A stretch of 64,000 bases of DNA from JBEPTX01 sp041691795 (GCA_041691795.1 JBEPTX010000002.1:106000-169999); one strand, 5' to 3'. Positions 49,585 to 58,044 are shown, counted from the first letter of the stretch. Numbers and translations are program-made. The notes: generated by a model from the sequence alone, not told the origin.

Positions 49585-51045
49585 ATGTATCGTCAACCTT
49601 CTAAACGACAACGAGTTACCAAGCGAGTCCTCGTCTATTCATTAATGTCGACGTCGGTGATAATAATCGTGAGCGTTCTGATGCTACTCGTCCTCGGGTA
49701 TTCATTTAACCAGAAAGATAACCGATTAGAACAAGGTGGCTTGTTGCAATTTGCAAGTGTTCCTAGCGGCGCAACCGTGACGCTTGACGAAGTCACACTT
49801 GGAACGCGCACTCCTGGCAAAATCACTGCTGATGTGGGCAGCCACACTGTGACGATGAATCTCAAAGGCTACCGTAGCTGGCAAAAAACGATCAATCTGA
49901 CTGCCGGACAAATTGGCTGGCTCAGTTATGCGCGTCTGATCCCGACCGATCCCAAGGCCGAAAAGCTGCGCCCATCAGCTACATTGTCTGGCACGCTGGG
50001 GTCGCTGACGGGTAAATGGATGGCACTCCTCGAAGACGCGACCAAACCAAATGTGGTCGTTGCTAATCTGCAAAACGACACGCCTACCTATAAAACAATT
50101 GCGATTCCAACTACTAATTACACTCAGCCATCAGCTGGCCAAACGCAGACATTTAGCCTCGATTCGTGGAGTCATAACGAGCAATATCTGTTGATAAAAC
50201 ACACCTACGACACCAGTAAAGTCGAGTGGCTGGTAGTTAATCGTGATGATGCGACCAAAACGCAGAACATCACGACCTTACTTGGACTGACTGCCGATAA
50301 AGTACTATTTGGTGCCGAAAATGGCCGGACGGTCTATGCCATCAGCAGCGGAGTCGTGCGTAAAGTCAACCTCGATAGTCTGACATTATCACGTCCACTT
50401 GAATCGAATGTGGTTGATTTCTCGGTGTTCGATTACAACACGCTTTTGTACACGACGGCGGCCGATCCAGTTACCAAATTACGATCGATTGGGTACGAGA
50501 CCGACGATATGCAGGCTGGCCAGACCTTGGATACATTTGCCGATGACGGATTGCCATTGCACGTGGCGATGAGCGATTATTTCGGCGTGCGCTACATGGC
50601 AGTTTCCAAAGGTCAGACGGTTATCGTTAGCAGTGGGACCTTGCCGCGGCCGGGCAACAAGGGCAACATGGATACGCAGACGACAATCACGTCACCAAGT
50701 CCGATTGAATGGCTGACTAGCAGCACCAATGGCCGATTCTTTGTCGTCCAATATGCAGGCAGTTACACGACGCGTGATTTGGAACTAGACAAAACCGACA
50801 CGACGACCCTCAAGGGCACGCTCACAACCGACAAGCCATTGCATTGGCTGGATTCATTTAGCACCTGGAGTGACCGCACCGGTATGCTACGATTATACGA
50901 ATTCGACGGTGCTAATCAGCAAAATATCACAGCCGTCGCACAAGGTTTTGACGCGACAATCCCTCCGAATAATAAGTATATTTATAGTATTGCCCCAGAT
51001 GGGACCGGGTTTGTCCTCCAGCGCGTTCGACTCGTTTTGAATTAA
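49585..51045 (+). CDS. PEGA-domain membrane-anchored protein
   Basis: 486 aa from ATG 49585 (MYRQPSKRQRVTKR). TATAAT (49572-49577) ends 7 nt upstream, which rejects the far longer frame from 49312. One membrane helix (about 21-45), then a PEGA domain (FASVPSGATVTLDEVTLGTRTPGK through SHTVTMNLKGYRSWQKTI, about 54-100). A large beta-rich region (about 120-480) may form a propeller-like fold, with repeating hydrophobic strands and no catalytic motif. PEGA domains occur in surface and wall-associated proteins. Repeat copy E begins 7 bp after the stop. Confidence 0.85.
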   Translation: MYRQPSKRQRVTKRVLVYSLMSTSVIIIVSVLMLLVLGYSFNQKDNRLEQGGLLQFASVPSGATVTLDEVTLGTRTPGKITADVGSHTVTMNLKGYRSWQKTINLTAGQIGWLSYARLIPTDPKAEKLRPSATLSGTLGSLTGKWMALLEDATKPNVVVANLQNDTPTYKTIAIPTTNYTQPSAGQTQTFSLDSWSHNEQYLLIKHTYDTSKVEWLVVNRDDATKTQNITTLLGLTADKVLFGAENGRTVYAISSGVVRKVNLDSLTLSRPLESNVVDFSVFDYNTLLYTTAADPVTKLRSIGYETDDMQAGQTLDTFADDGLPLHVAMSDYFGVRYMAVSKGQTVIVSSGTLPRPGNKGNMDTQTTITSPSPIEWLTSSTNGRFFVVQYAGSYTTRDLELDKTDTTTLKGTLTTDKPLHWLDSFSTWSDRTGMLRLYEFDGANQQNITAVAQGFDATIPPNNKYIYSIAPDGTGFVLQRVRLVLN

Positions 51046-51051
51046 TAACCT

Positions 51052-51391
51052 CGTCATCCTGAACTCGTTTCAGGATCCATATAATAAAACCATCAATATC
51101 CCCGTGGCATCTGGACCGTACCAAGTACTAAACAGCTTCAAGGACGGAATCATTCGTTCGGACTCAGTCCCTATCAATTAACTATAGAAATAGATAGGGA
51201 CCGACCAAAGGGAGTTGTCCGAGCGACCGTCCTTGAAGCTGGTTAGTACCCGGATACGGGAAGCAGTCACAAACGTTTTGCTTCTTTTGCCACCAAAAGA
51301 AGGCTTTTTGGTACTTTCCAGCGGAAAAGTACAGGATAGTTTAGTTGATAAATAAATGATTTGGATCACAGAACCCGGGTTCAAGATGACA
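51052..51391 (-). repeat. Dispersed structured repeat, family 1, copy E (inverted)
   Basis: The only copy in reverse orientation. Minus strand core: CTTCAAGGACGG/CCGTCCTTGAAG outside, extended by GTACTAACCAG/CTGTTTAGTAC; TCGCTCGGAC/GTCCGAACGA in the middle with one mismatch; GTCCCTATC/GATAGGGAC inside. Loop AACTCCCTTTGGTCG, 3' ATGATT. The CGCACT hairpin is missing and the left-end palindrome is degenerate. It lies between the convergent PEGA and sortase genes. Confidence 0.88.
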
Positions 51392-51396
51392 CTCTA

Positions 51397-52554
51397 TCAA
51401 CCGCCATTATTACCAAACAATCGCTCCAGCGCCGATCCGCCATTCCCTGGCATGGCACCTGACGTTGCAGTGCCCTCAGATTGCGCGGCCGCTGCTTGGG
51501 CGGGATCTGGGCTGATCTGTTCGGCAGTCAGGATAATACGCTGATTGGCGGTCCCGATTGGCCAACATGTAATTAACGTAATAATTGGTCGGTCATTCAC
51601 ACCGTAAAGTGTCGAAACATCAGTCGGTGCGACCATTTTTTTGCCGGTTACCGAATAGGTGTAGCGTTTGCTTTGGTAATTGACGTAAATAGTGTCACCA
51701 TTTTCGAGCTTGTTCAGCTGTGCAAAGATGAATTTGTAGTTCCCTGCCCCAAATATGTCACTGCTCGAATGGCCCGAAAAGACCGTATTGCCCTTTTGCC
51801 CCGGCACGCTATTGGCGCCAGGAATCGAAAAGTGTGCCACACCGTCTTGCATAGCGGTCATCATCGAGGCGTAATCGCTCGCTGCCCCATAAACAACGGG
51901 CGCATCAACATTGATTTTCGGGATAATAATACGAGGATCAGCGCTGACGGCGATCTGTGTGTTTGGGTCGATGACGATATTTTGTGGATCGATTGCACCA
52001 GGGCTGACATAGGCCTGGACGGTGCCAATTAACAGGCTATTGTACTGCAGGAATGCAAAGAGTAAAACGACAAGTACTGCTGCTGTAATGGGAATAAAAT
52101 GGCGACTTTTGCGGACTTTTTTGGCGGATTGTTTGACATTAGAGCGCAGTTTTTCGCGCAGATCAAACATCGCTTCCTCCTGGTTAGCAGGGGGTGCAAG
52201 GGTTGGTTCTGGTTCGGCAACCGCTGCGGTAGGTGCCTGAGTGGTGGCATTTGCCTCTAATACTCGGTGCAAATGACCGGTGTAATAACGCTCGTAATAC
52301 TGCTGGTAATAATCTTGCCAGGCGCTGTGATATTGTTTCCACTGCTCTGCCTGGGGATGGCCACCGGTCGAAGCACTCGGGTGTGGTGCAGCTGGCGTTT
52401 GCGTGGTGATCGGATCACTTGCTTGGGTGGTATAGATGGTTTCTAACTGTCCACGCACAACATCCGTCGCGGTGTCACGAACATCAGCCTGAGCATTTTG
52501 CCGAGGTGGATCTGCCGACGGGACCGGCGTCTGATTACTGTCTTGGGGACGCAT
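51397..52554 (-). CDS. Sortase-family transpeptidase
   Basis: 385 aa. A long N-terminal cytoplasmic region (1-150) is Pro/Gln/Tyr-rich (YHSAWQDYYQQYYERYYTG, about 75-93), then a membrane helix (about 153-172) and a sortase domain. Catalytic residues: His262 in VFSGHSSSD, Cys330 in TLITCWP and Arg339 in NQRIIL. A Gly/Ala-rich tail follows. The arrangement resembles class D/E-like sortases of small-genome bacteria. No protein in the window carries a clear LPxTG signal, so its substrates lie elsewhere or use another motif. TATACT and GGA lie upstream of the ATG. Confidence 0.92.
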   Translation of the reverse strand: MRPQDSNQTPVPSADPPRQNAQADVRDTATDVVRGQLETIYTTQASDPITTQTPAAPHPSASTGGHPQAEQWKQYHSAWQDYYQQYYERYYTGHLHRVLEANATTQAPTAAVAEPEPTLAPPANQEEAMFDLREKLRSNVKQSAKKVRKSRHFIPITAAVLVVLLFAFLQYNSLLIGTVQAYVSPGAIDPQNIVIDPNTQIAVSADPRIIIPKINVDAPVVYGAASDYASMMTAMQDGVAHFSIPGANSVPGQKGNTVFSGHSSSDIFGAGNYKFIFAQLNKLENGDTIYVNYQSKRYTYSVTGKKMVAPTDVSTLYGVNDRPIITLITCWPIGTANQRIILTAEQISPDPAQAAAAQSEGTATSGAMPGNGGSALERLFGNNGG

Positions 52555-52602
52555 ATTTTATAGATTCCTACTACTATTTAGTATACAATATGTAGCGAAC
52601 GT

Positions 52603-52632
52603 TTTACAGAGTGTAGACCGAGATGGTAAAAT
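52603..52632 (+). promoter_or_regulatory. Promoter of tRNA-Leu
   Basis: TTTACA (52603-52608), 18-bp spacer, TAAAAT (52627-52632). The tRNA begins 25 bp downstream. Confidence 0.65.
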
Positions 52633-52657
52633 GTACAGATGTTCTTTCCTATTTTGT

Positions 52658-52744
52658 GCCGCGGTGGTGGAATTGGTAGACACGCCAGACTCAAAATCTT
52701 GTGTCCTTCGGGACGTACCGGTTCAAGTCCGGTCCGCGGTACCA
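52658..52744 (+). tRNA. tRNA-Leu (anticodon CAA)
   Basis: An 87-nt class II tRNA. Acceptor GCCGCGG/CCGCGGT with a G-U closing pair, D-arm GGTGGAATTGGTAGACAC, anticodon loop CTCAAAA (anticodon CAA, codon UUG), variable arm TGTCCTTCGGGACGT, T-arm CCGG-TTCAAGT-CCGG, encoded CCA. One C-U mismatch is seen in the anticodon stem (CCAGA/TCTTG). Confidence 0.93.
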
Positions 52745-52757
52745 AATATGAAAGAAC

Positions 52758-53579
52758 TTATGAAATAAACTTACTGTTTGCTCTTTTGTGAGCAGCAAAC
52801 TCGGCCTTGTCTAGCGTCGTGCCATCAAATGCCAACTGTTGTGGGGTTGCCGGTTTCAAACCAAGATCACGTAGTATTGCACGCGCGGTACCAAACATCC
52901 GCCTTTTTTCGCTGCTCTTGTTGCCAATATCATCAAGTGATATGACTGGCGTACCTCTGATGAATCCGTTTGCATTGACGGTTCGGGTCGCGGTGATAAT
53001 GCGCCGCGTGCGCAGGCCTTGTTTGGTGGCGAACTCATTGTTATACATAAAATCGCGTTGATCTGGACGTAGCTCATAGCTGCTTAGGGGGAGCTCTCGG
53101 CTCATTGCTGCTGTCATTGGGAGGGCGGCCGACTGTGAAGATGGCTTGCGGCTCAGTATCGCGAGACTCGATAACCAATGGACGACAGGGCCCAGTTTTA
53201 CTTCTCTCTCGTCCTGCGTCTGGTATTCGGTCACTGCCTGATACAGCAGATCACTGATGGTTCCGTACCGATCCTCTGACATCGACCTCAGCGTTTTGTG
53301 GGAGACGTCGTTTCCCTGGTTTCGTGCTTGTTTTAGCAGATGAGGCACAACGATCATATCTGGCATAAGTGCTTTTTGGAGTGCAAACTGGTAATACGCC
53401 TGGCGAGTTGTTTCTTCCCCGGGTTCAAACTCATTGGCGAGACCCATATAGCCTTCGATTTTTTTCTCGAGTAATCTTGCCGAAAGAATGTCGGTATTCG
53501 CAAACTGTAAACGCTCTGTATCAAGCGCACGTTCAAATCGAAAGTGGTCACTCGATGCACCTGCTGCGAGAATGGTCAT
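52758..53579 (-). CDS. Hypothetical protein, 273 aa
   Basis: I do not recognise the family. The protein is soluble and mostly helical (ARLLEKKIEGYMGLANEFEPGEETTRQAYYQFALQKAL). A middle part is rich in Asp/Gln/Arg (TEYQTQDEREVKLGPV), and the C-terminus is basic (NKSSEKRRMFGTARAILRDLG; EFAAHKRANSKFIS). No signal peptide, membrane helix or catalytic motif stands out. TATAAT lies 10 nt before the ATG. It could be a Saccharibacteria-specific regulator or nucleic-acid-binding protein. It converges on tRNA-Leu, whose end is 14 bp from its stop. Confidence 0.75.
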   Translation of the reverse strand: MTILAAGASSDHFRFERALDTERLQFANTDILSARLLEKKIEGYMGLANEFEPGEETTRQAYYQFALQKALMPDMIVVPHLLKQARNQGNDVSHKTLRSMSEDRYGTISDLLYQAVTEYQTQDEREVKLGPVVHWLSSLAILSRKPSSQSAALPMTAAMSRELPLSSYELRPDQRDFMYNNEFATKQGLRTRRIITATRTVNANGFIRGTPVISLDDIGNKSSEKRRMFGTARAILRDLGLKPATPQQLAFDGTTLDKAEFAAHKRANSKFIS

Positions 53580-53618
53580 AGTAATCTAAATTATACAATA
53601 TAAATAGATAAAAAACAA

Positions 53619-54407
53619 TTATTGCAAACTTGCCGTTACGGCTTCGAGCGGCTTTTTTGGGCTCCACAGCCAATAGGTGGCGGCTTGGGCGGCAACACTT
53701 CCGCGCCAAATAGCCATTGGGTTTTCCCACGGTGTTGTCGTCACCTGTCCGGCGCTGGCAATAATCAACTGATCTTGGTGAAATGTCGCAATTGTCACCG
53801 GATATGTGATGGTGAATTTGTGCAGTGATTCGACCAGTTGTTGCAGTTGCATGCTAAATGTCAGAATCTTGGGATAATAAATGCCTTGGAAAAGCTTTTG
53901 CAGTTGTGCAAACGACAGAATCAATAGTGTATCTGGCCGTTCGACCAGCTGCTGAGAATTGGCCTTTAACAGATCAATTGCATCGCGTGTGATGGTCAGC
54001 TGCCCCTGATATTCGCGCACAAAATCTTCATAGACAATCGCTGTTTCGCTATTACGGCCAGCATCGCCGATCAATATAATACCCGTTGCCCATTCCCCCA
54101 TTGCTTTCATTTCAGGCAAGGCTTGTCGAGCCAATCCACCAGAGGGGTTGGTGGCACCAAATAGCGCGTCGGTGATGGTTGGCGGGACTGTTTTTCGCAG
54201 CACATCGGGCAACAGCACGCGGACTTCCCCGACCCCTGCCGTGACGGCGATACTATAGGCCTCGCCTACCCCAGAAAATCCTAATTTATTCCCCCCAATA
54301 ATGCCTAAACGTCCTGCCATCGAGCGCTGTTCAGGTTTGTTCCAATGAACATCAGGGAACAATGGTGTATCTGTGGTTTGTCGTTGCCAGTACGGATGCG
54401 TTTCCAT
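53619..54407 (-). CDS. Ribokinase-fold protein resembling ADP/ATP-dependent NAD(P)HX dehydratase
   Basis: 262 aa. RLGIIGGNKLGFSGVGEAYSIAVTAGVGEVRVLLPD (about residues 33-68) is close to the start of the YjeF C-terminal domain, which repairs hydrated NAD(P)H, and FSGVG replaces the usual FxGAAxLA pattern. The glycine-rich nucleotide loop expected near the C-terminus (GxGDxLAG) is not clear; TPWENPMAIWRGSVAAQAATYW stands where GTGDVLAG and the AVxxHxxAG helix would be. It may therefore be a divergent or inactive member. ATG 54407 follows TATAAT (54421-54416) by 8 nt; TTG 54416 is an alternative. Confidence 0.6.
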   Translation of the reverse strand: METHPYWQRQTTDTPLFPDVHWNKPEQRSMAGRLGIIGGNKLGFSGVGEAYSIAVTAGVGEVRVLLPDVLRKTVPPTITDALFGATNPSGGLARQALPEMKAMGEWATGIILIGDAGRNSETAIVYEDFVREYQGQLTITRDAIDLLKANSQQLVERPDTLLILSFAQLQKLFQGIYYPKILTFSMQLQQLVESLHKFTITYPVTIATFHQDQLIIASAGQVTTTPWENPMAIWRGSVAAQAATYWLWSPKKPLEAVTASLQ

Positions 54408-54445
54408 ATCATTCAATTATAGGTCATAAGTCAACGCGACGATAG

Positions 54446-54904
54446 CTATCGTACACCAAAGGTATATTGCCACGACGTATGGCCACCCCAGGTGGCTGTA
54501 ACTACATGTTGGCCCTGCGAAACGTTCAATTCCGTCGCTTCCGGTGGCAAAATTTGCGCTGGATTTTGTGCAACATTAGATTGTGTTAGTTTGACGATAT
54601 GTGTCAAAGTTTGGCTGCTAAATGGCGCTAATTTGACGGTGGTCAGAGCGTCTGCTTTGGCGACTGGTTTTGGCTCTGGTGCACCGTCGATCAGGATGGT
54701 GATGCCCGTTTCTGGGCTATTGAAATAGACTTCTTTGGTCTGTGGCGAAAAGTTATTAACAGTGATACGAAATGTGATCTGTGCATTATATGTCTGTTGG
54801 GGATTATCACTGTTGATACTAATCCAAGGCGACATTTGATTGGCAGCAAACCAGGCGATCCCACCAAAAATCAGTAGTGTTACCAACCATTTAATAAGTT
54901 TCAT
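54446..54904 (-). CDS. Membrane-anchored Ig-like protein, 152 aa
   Basis: Signal-anchor KLIKWLVTLLIFGGIAWFAANQ (residues 2-23), then one extracytoplasmic beta-sandwich: TYNAQITFRITVNNFSPQTKEV, a LAPFSSQTLTHIVKL strand pair and a C-terminal TATWGGHTSWQYTF. The pattern is that of a BsuPI/Ig-like intracellular-proteinase-inhibitor type domain, but I cannot assign it firmly. No catalytic residues. It is 38 bp upstream of the YjeF-like gene on the same strand. Upstream lies the terminator of structured RNA 2. Confidence 0.7.
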   Translation of the reverse strand: MKLIKWLVTLLIFGGIAWFAANQMSPWISINSDNPQQTYNAQITFRITVNNFSPQTKEVYFNSPETGITILIDGAPEPKPVAKADALTTVKLAPFSSQTLTHIVKLTQSNVAQNPAQILPPEATELNVSQGQHVVTATWGGHTSWQYTFGVR

Positions 54905-54962
54905 AATAGATCAATCTCGAAAACCTTATGCATATCTGTCGCTAGTATAGCAGCACGACAAA

Positions 54963-54984
54963 CAAAAAACACCCCGCTGGGTGT
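54963..54984 (-). terminator. Terminator of structured RNA 2
   Basis: Minus strand ACACCC-AGCG-GGGTGT followed by TTTTTTG. It closes the predicted transcript that begins near 55497. Confidence 0.8.
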
Positions 54985-55497
54985 GACGTGATGGTTGGGC
55001 TGGCAAGCCAGATGAAGAAGGGATGAGGGACGCGACGGAAGCCGTACTGCGATAGTGTGCACGGCGTTGCCGTACTATCTATCTAGCTTCCGCCGCGTCC
55101 GCAATTGTGCTACCGGTTTAAGACCGGCACGGGGCGATACCTCAACAAGTGAGAATCGCATCCCGGGCACCAGGTGTTACCCTGGCGATTCCTGTGAAAC
55201 AACGGGTCGCTCGGACCCGCAGTGTGAACCTTCGCGAAGGCTCGTCTATCTCCGGGTGTTACAACTTGCTTCCCACGACTCCGGAATATTCCGGCAAAAT
55301 CGTGGTTTACTTTTATTCAGTTGTTTTCCAATGTCGCCCGAGGGCGATATTCCTCCGCATGCAGAGGTTTCTAACACCACTCGAGACGTCTCTCGTGCGG
55401 TTCTACGAACACATCATTGTGTGCGTGGAACCGTACGAGAGTTTTTTCATCTGACTTGTCAAGGTGCCGATAGGAAATTGCTTTCAACTAACGGTAT
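54963..55497 (-). ncRNA. Structured RNA of about 535 nt, class not identified
   Basis: A densely folded, gene-free region between a consensus minus-strand promoter (55532-55504) and a terminator (54984-54963). Stems include a 15-bp helix GGACGCG-CGGAAGC/GCTTCCG-CGCGTCC (55024-55105) with a G-U pair valid only on the minus strand. Others are GTACGGC/GCCGTGC, GTGC-CGGT/ACCGG-GCAC, GCGAT/ATCGC, CCAGG/CCTGG, GGGTC/GACCC, CCTTCG/CGAAGG, CCACGA/TCGTGG around CCGGAA/TTCCGG, and an 18-bp helix at 55393-55441. The last helix has better wobble pairs and a T6 run on the plus strand, so antisense transcription cannot be excluded. I found no RNase P, tmRNA, SRP or group I/II intron signature. Confidence 0.65.
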
Positions 55498-55503
55498 GCA
55501 TAC

Positions 55504-55532
55504 ATAATATCACATTCAAGCTGTAATGTCAA
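55504..55532 (-). promoter_or_regulatory. Consensus promoter of structured RNA 2
   Basis: Minus strand TTGACA (55532-55527), 17-bp spacer, TATTAT (55509-55504). No coding frame follows on that strand. Confidence 0.75.
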
Positions 55533-55549
55533 CAGTTTTTACAAACTAT

Positions 55550-56344
55550 CTAAACGGTCAGTTCAAGGCTGACTGGACAGTGGTCAGAACCCATTATTTT
55601 TGGATGAATCGTGGCACCGGTTATCTTGTCTTGCAGGCTTTTGGACGCCAAGAAATAGTCGATCCGCCACCCAACGTTACGTTCGCGGGCGTTAGACCAG
55701 GCGGTCCACCAGCTGTAGTGGCCGCCATCTTTGGTAAAAATTCTGAATGTATCCACGAATCCAGCTGCGACGATATTGTCGAATCCCGAACGTTCCTGAT
55801 CTGTAAACCCATGCGCATTGTGATTGTCATCGGGTCGTGCCAGATCAATTTCGGTATGCGCGACGTTCAGATCGCCACAAAAAATGACTGGTTTTGATTT
55901 CTCTAATTTCTTCATATATTCCAAAAACGCCTTGTCCCACTGCTGGTGGCGCATGTCTAGCCGCTCTAATTTGCCCTTGCTATTAGGGGTGTACACGCTG
56001 ACAACCCAGAATTCTGGGAATTCGGCGGCGCAGACCCGGCCTTCGGTGTTGGTATCACCAAAGCCGTCTTTGAGTGCATATTTGTTGGCAATATCATCAG
56101 GGATATTGTTGATGACTTGGCTGGCCTCTAGCTTGGAAAAGATCGCTGTACCACTGTAACCAGCTTTTTCGGCGCTGCTCCAGTACTGGTGATAACCCGG
56201 CAGCACCAATTCAACTTGGTCTTGTTTGGCCTTGGTTTCTTGTAAACACAGCACATCTGGCTGCTCGGCATCGATAAATGCCAAGAAAAGCTCTTTTTTG
56301 ATGACTGCACGAATCCCATTGACGTTCCAGCTATAGAGTTTCAT
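55550..56344 (-). CDS. xth: Exodeoxyribonuclease III / AP endonuclease
   Basis: 264 aa, full length. It repairs abasic sites and trims DNA 3' ends. Active-site landmarks: WNVNGIR (6-12), LQETK (34-38, metal-binding Glu), GDLNVAHTEIDLARP (about 150-164), RIDYFLAS (about 228) and GSDHCPV (about 252-258, catalytic Asp-His). TAAAAT lies 6 nt before the ATG, so a leaderless mRNA is likely. It lies 9 bp after the coiled-coil gene and directly upstream of the RNA-2 promoter. Confidence 0.97.
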   Translation of the reverse strand: MKLYSWNVNGIRAVIKKELFLAFIDAEQPDVLCLQETKAKQDQVELVLPGYHQYWSSAEKAGYSGTAIFSKLEASQVINNIPDDIANKYALKDGFGDTNTEGRVCAAEFPEFWVVSVYTPNSKGKLERLDMRHQQWDKAFLEYMKKLEKSKPVIFCGDLNVAHTEIDLARPDDNHNAHGFTDQERSGFDNIVAAGFVDTFRIFTKDGGHYSWWTAWSNARERNVGWRIDYFLASKSLQDKITGATIHPKIMGSDHCPVSLELTV

Positions 56345-56353
56345 ATCTTTATT

Positions 56354-56593
56354 TTAAGCAATCTTCTGTTCCAAAACGGTAACACGACGTTCTAATAGTT
56401 TGAGATCTTTGTTCGTGTCCGTGACGGCTAATTTGATTACTTTGACATCGTCTTTAAGTTCGGCGATATCTTCTTGCAGAGTTGGAAGTACGGTAACTTT
56501 CTTGTTAACATCAGTCGCAATTTCAAGCACGGCTTGCATCTGCGAGCGGATCTCCTCAAGAATTACGTCAGTGTAGTTATCGTCCTTGCTCAT
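56354..56593 (-). CDS. Small coiled-coil protein, 79 aa
   Basis: An uninterrupted heptad pattern covers nearly the whole chain (VILEEIRSQMQAVLEIATDV to LKLLERRVTVLEQKIA). Hydrophobic a/d positions alternate with Asp, Lys and Glu, so it should form a parallel oligomer. Short all-coiled-coil proteins of this type are common in CPR genomes; function unknown. TACAAT (56605-56600) ends 6 nt before the ATG, the leaderless arrangement. It is situated between smpB and xth, all on the minus strand. Confidence 0.8.
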   Translation of the reverse strand: MSKDDNYTDVILEEIRSQMQAVLEIATDVNKKVTVLPTLQEDIAELKDDVKVIKLAVTDTNKDLKLLERRVTVLEQKIA

Positions 56594-56621
56594 GTATATA
56601 TTGTAGCACCCGATTATGAAG

Positions 56622-57098
56622 TTATTGTTGTTTTATTGCGCGGGCTGCCTCGCGGGTTTGGTCGCGGTGTTTCAGGGTTTCGCGCTTGTCATAATTCTTT
56701 TTGCCCTTGCCTAGCGCGATGACCATTTTGATGTGACGACCGGTGGTTAGAAGCTTGGTTGGGACGATGGTCATGCCAGATTGCTTGCTGACTGCCAGGG
56801 CATCGATCTGTTTGCGGTGCGCCAGTAATTTGCGTGGTTCGGTGTCGATGGTGCGAGCGTTTGTATCGCCCTTTTTGTTCAGGCGGATGCTGAAACTGGC
56901 GTTGTTGAGCCATAATTCGCCAGCGCGAATGGTAACGAAGGATCCTTTTAGTTGCACGTGGCCATCCCTAGCAGCACGAACTTCGGGCCCTGTCAGTGCG
57001 ACGCCAACCACCAGGTCGTCTTGCAACTCGTAATCAAACCGTGCTCGGCGATTGAGAACGGTTTTGGGGTTGGTACTAGGCTTTTTTTTCTGTGCCAT
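56622..57098 (-). CDS. smpB: SsrA-binding protein SmpB
   Basis: 158 aa, the tmRNA partner in trans-translation ribosome rescue. It has the conserved OB-fold: NRRARFDYELQDDLVVGVALTGPEVRAARDGH (about 16-47), WLNNASF, RKLLAHRKQID (about 88-98) and the basic C-terminal helix GKGKKNYDKRETLKHRDQ that enters the mRNA channel. TACAAT lies 9 nt before the ATG. The ssrA RNA itself is not recognisable in this window; the nearby RNA 2 lacks tmRNA features. Confidence 0.96.
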   Translation of the reverse strand: MAQKKKPSTNPKTVLNRRARFDYELQDDLVVGVALTGPEVRAARDGHVQLKGSFVTIRAGELWLNNASFSIRLNKKGDTNARTIDTEPRKLLAHRKQIDALAVSKQSGMTIVPTKLLTTGRHIKMVIALGKGKKNYDKRETLKHRDQTREAARAIKQQ

Positions 57099-57136
57099 AA
57101 TTTACCTATTGTAGCACATTCGACCTCTGAAATACA

Positions 57137-57165
57137 TTGACAAAACAGATAAAATGCGCTATAAT
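57137..57165 (+). promoter_or_regulatory. Consensus promoter of the 57253 gene
   Basis: TTGACA (57137-57142), 17-bp spacer, perfect TATAAT (57160-57165). The leader of about 80 nt starts with a GGGGAA/TTTCCCC hairpin (about 57181-57199). Confidence 0.8.
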
Positions 57166-57252
57166 GTAACTACGGTTATCGGGGAAGCTCGGTTTCCCCG
57201 TTCTTACACAATCAACTCTCGAAAACCTATTACCTCTTGGAAAGGGGTCACC

Positions 57253-58011
57253 GTGATTTTCTCACGGAACAAGAACGACCACGGACTCGTGAAGCAACGT
57301 CGCTTCGCAGGTCTGGCGGAACGGTTCGAAGGTGTTTCACCGCATTGCTGGGGCCTTTGGCCTGTGATGGCGGTGGCCGCTGTTGTTCTCTTCGTCCTTC
57401 TGGTCGCAGAGACGACAAACGGGCACTGGATGTGGGCAATTGCTCTCGTCTGGTTGACGTCACCAGTGATTTTCACGATTATGGCATGGTACGAAGGCCG
57501 ACCGCGTTTGCGTGACGTCTTCAGCTCATTCCTGCAATCGTGGGCATTCCTGTACGGTGATCTTCTCGTGCTTCCGGCGGCGTTCGCCCTCGCGGCGCAC
57601 GCATATGGAACAACCGATGCTGCTCAGCTGACGATCCCACTCTGGTGGGAGATACTGGGCGGCGCAATTGGTCTGGCATTCGGACTCGGGTTTCATTTCT
57701 TGATGGAGGTTCCTGCCTACACCGAGAATGACTACGAAGACCGATTGAACTCGCCCAGCAAGATCTGGCACGATCTCGCGGTATACCCAGTACTCTCTGG
57801 AGCACTGATTGTTACCGCAGGATCGCTGTTGCAGGTCGATCACGGCTGGCCGTGGCACTGGAATTTCTCGGGACATGTCCTGGGAATCCTGTTCTGTATC
57901 GCCGTTTGGGCCGTCCTTGGGATGGTCTGTGATGGCATGCGTGCCGCGCGTTTGATCCCCTGGGGTCACATCGCCTGGGACGTTCAGAACGCCCAACCGG
58001 TTTTCGAGTAG
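57253..58011 (+). CDS. Polytopic membrane protein, 252 aa
   Basis: The GTG at 57253 (MIFSRNKNDHGLVKQRR) follows GAAAGGGG by about 5 nt; the frame runs further upstream but covers the leader hairpin. Six or so hydrophobic segments: PVMAVAAVVLFVLLVAE, MWAIALVWLTSPVIFTIM, LLVLPAAFALAAHA, ILGGAIGLAFGLGFHFLM, GALIVTAGSLLQV and VLGILFCIAVWAVLGMVC. Aromatic and His residues (HGWPWHWNFSGH) cluster near the membrane surface. I recognise no family. It has the consensus promoter, leader hairpin, Shine-Dalgarno and terminator seen in the other orphan genes, and is more GC-rich than its neighbours. Confidence 0.75.
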   Translation: MIFSRNKNDHGLVKQRRFAGLAERFEGVSPHCWGLWPVMAVAAVVLFVLLVAETTNGHWMWAIALVWLTSPVIFTIMAWYEGRPRLRDVFSSFLQSWAFLYGDLLVLPAAFALAAHAYGTTDAAQLTIPLWWEILGGAIGLAFGLGFHFLMEVPAYTENDYEDRLNSPSKIWHDLAVYPVLSGALIVTAGSLLQVDHGWPWHWNFSGHVLGILFCIAVWAVLGMVCDGMRAARLIPWGHIAWDVQNAQPVFE

Positions 58012-58044
58012 ATCCCAACGGATCGAGTGATTGTTGTAAGAACT

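Noticed and set aside
54963..55497. tmRNA near smpB
   Set aside because: No tRNA-like ends, no TTCGA T-loop/CCA end and no tag reading frame can be found.
55055..55507. 150-codon plus-strand frame in structured RNA region 2
   Set aside because: No start signal, low-complexity stem-derived peptide, and the region is dominated by helices between a promoter and terminator on the other strand.
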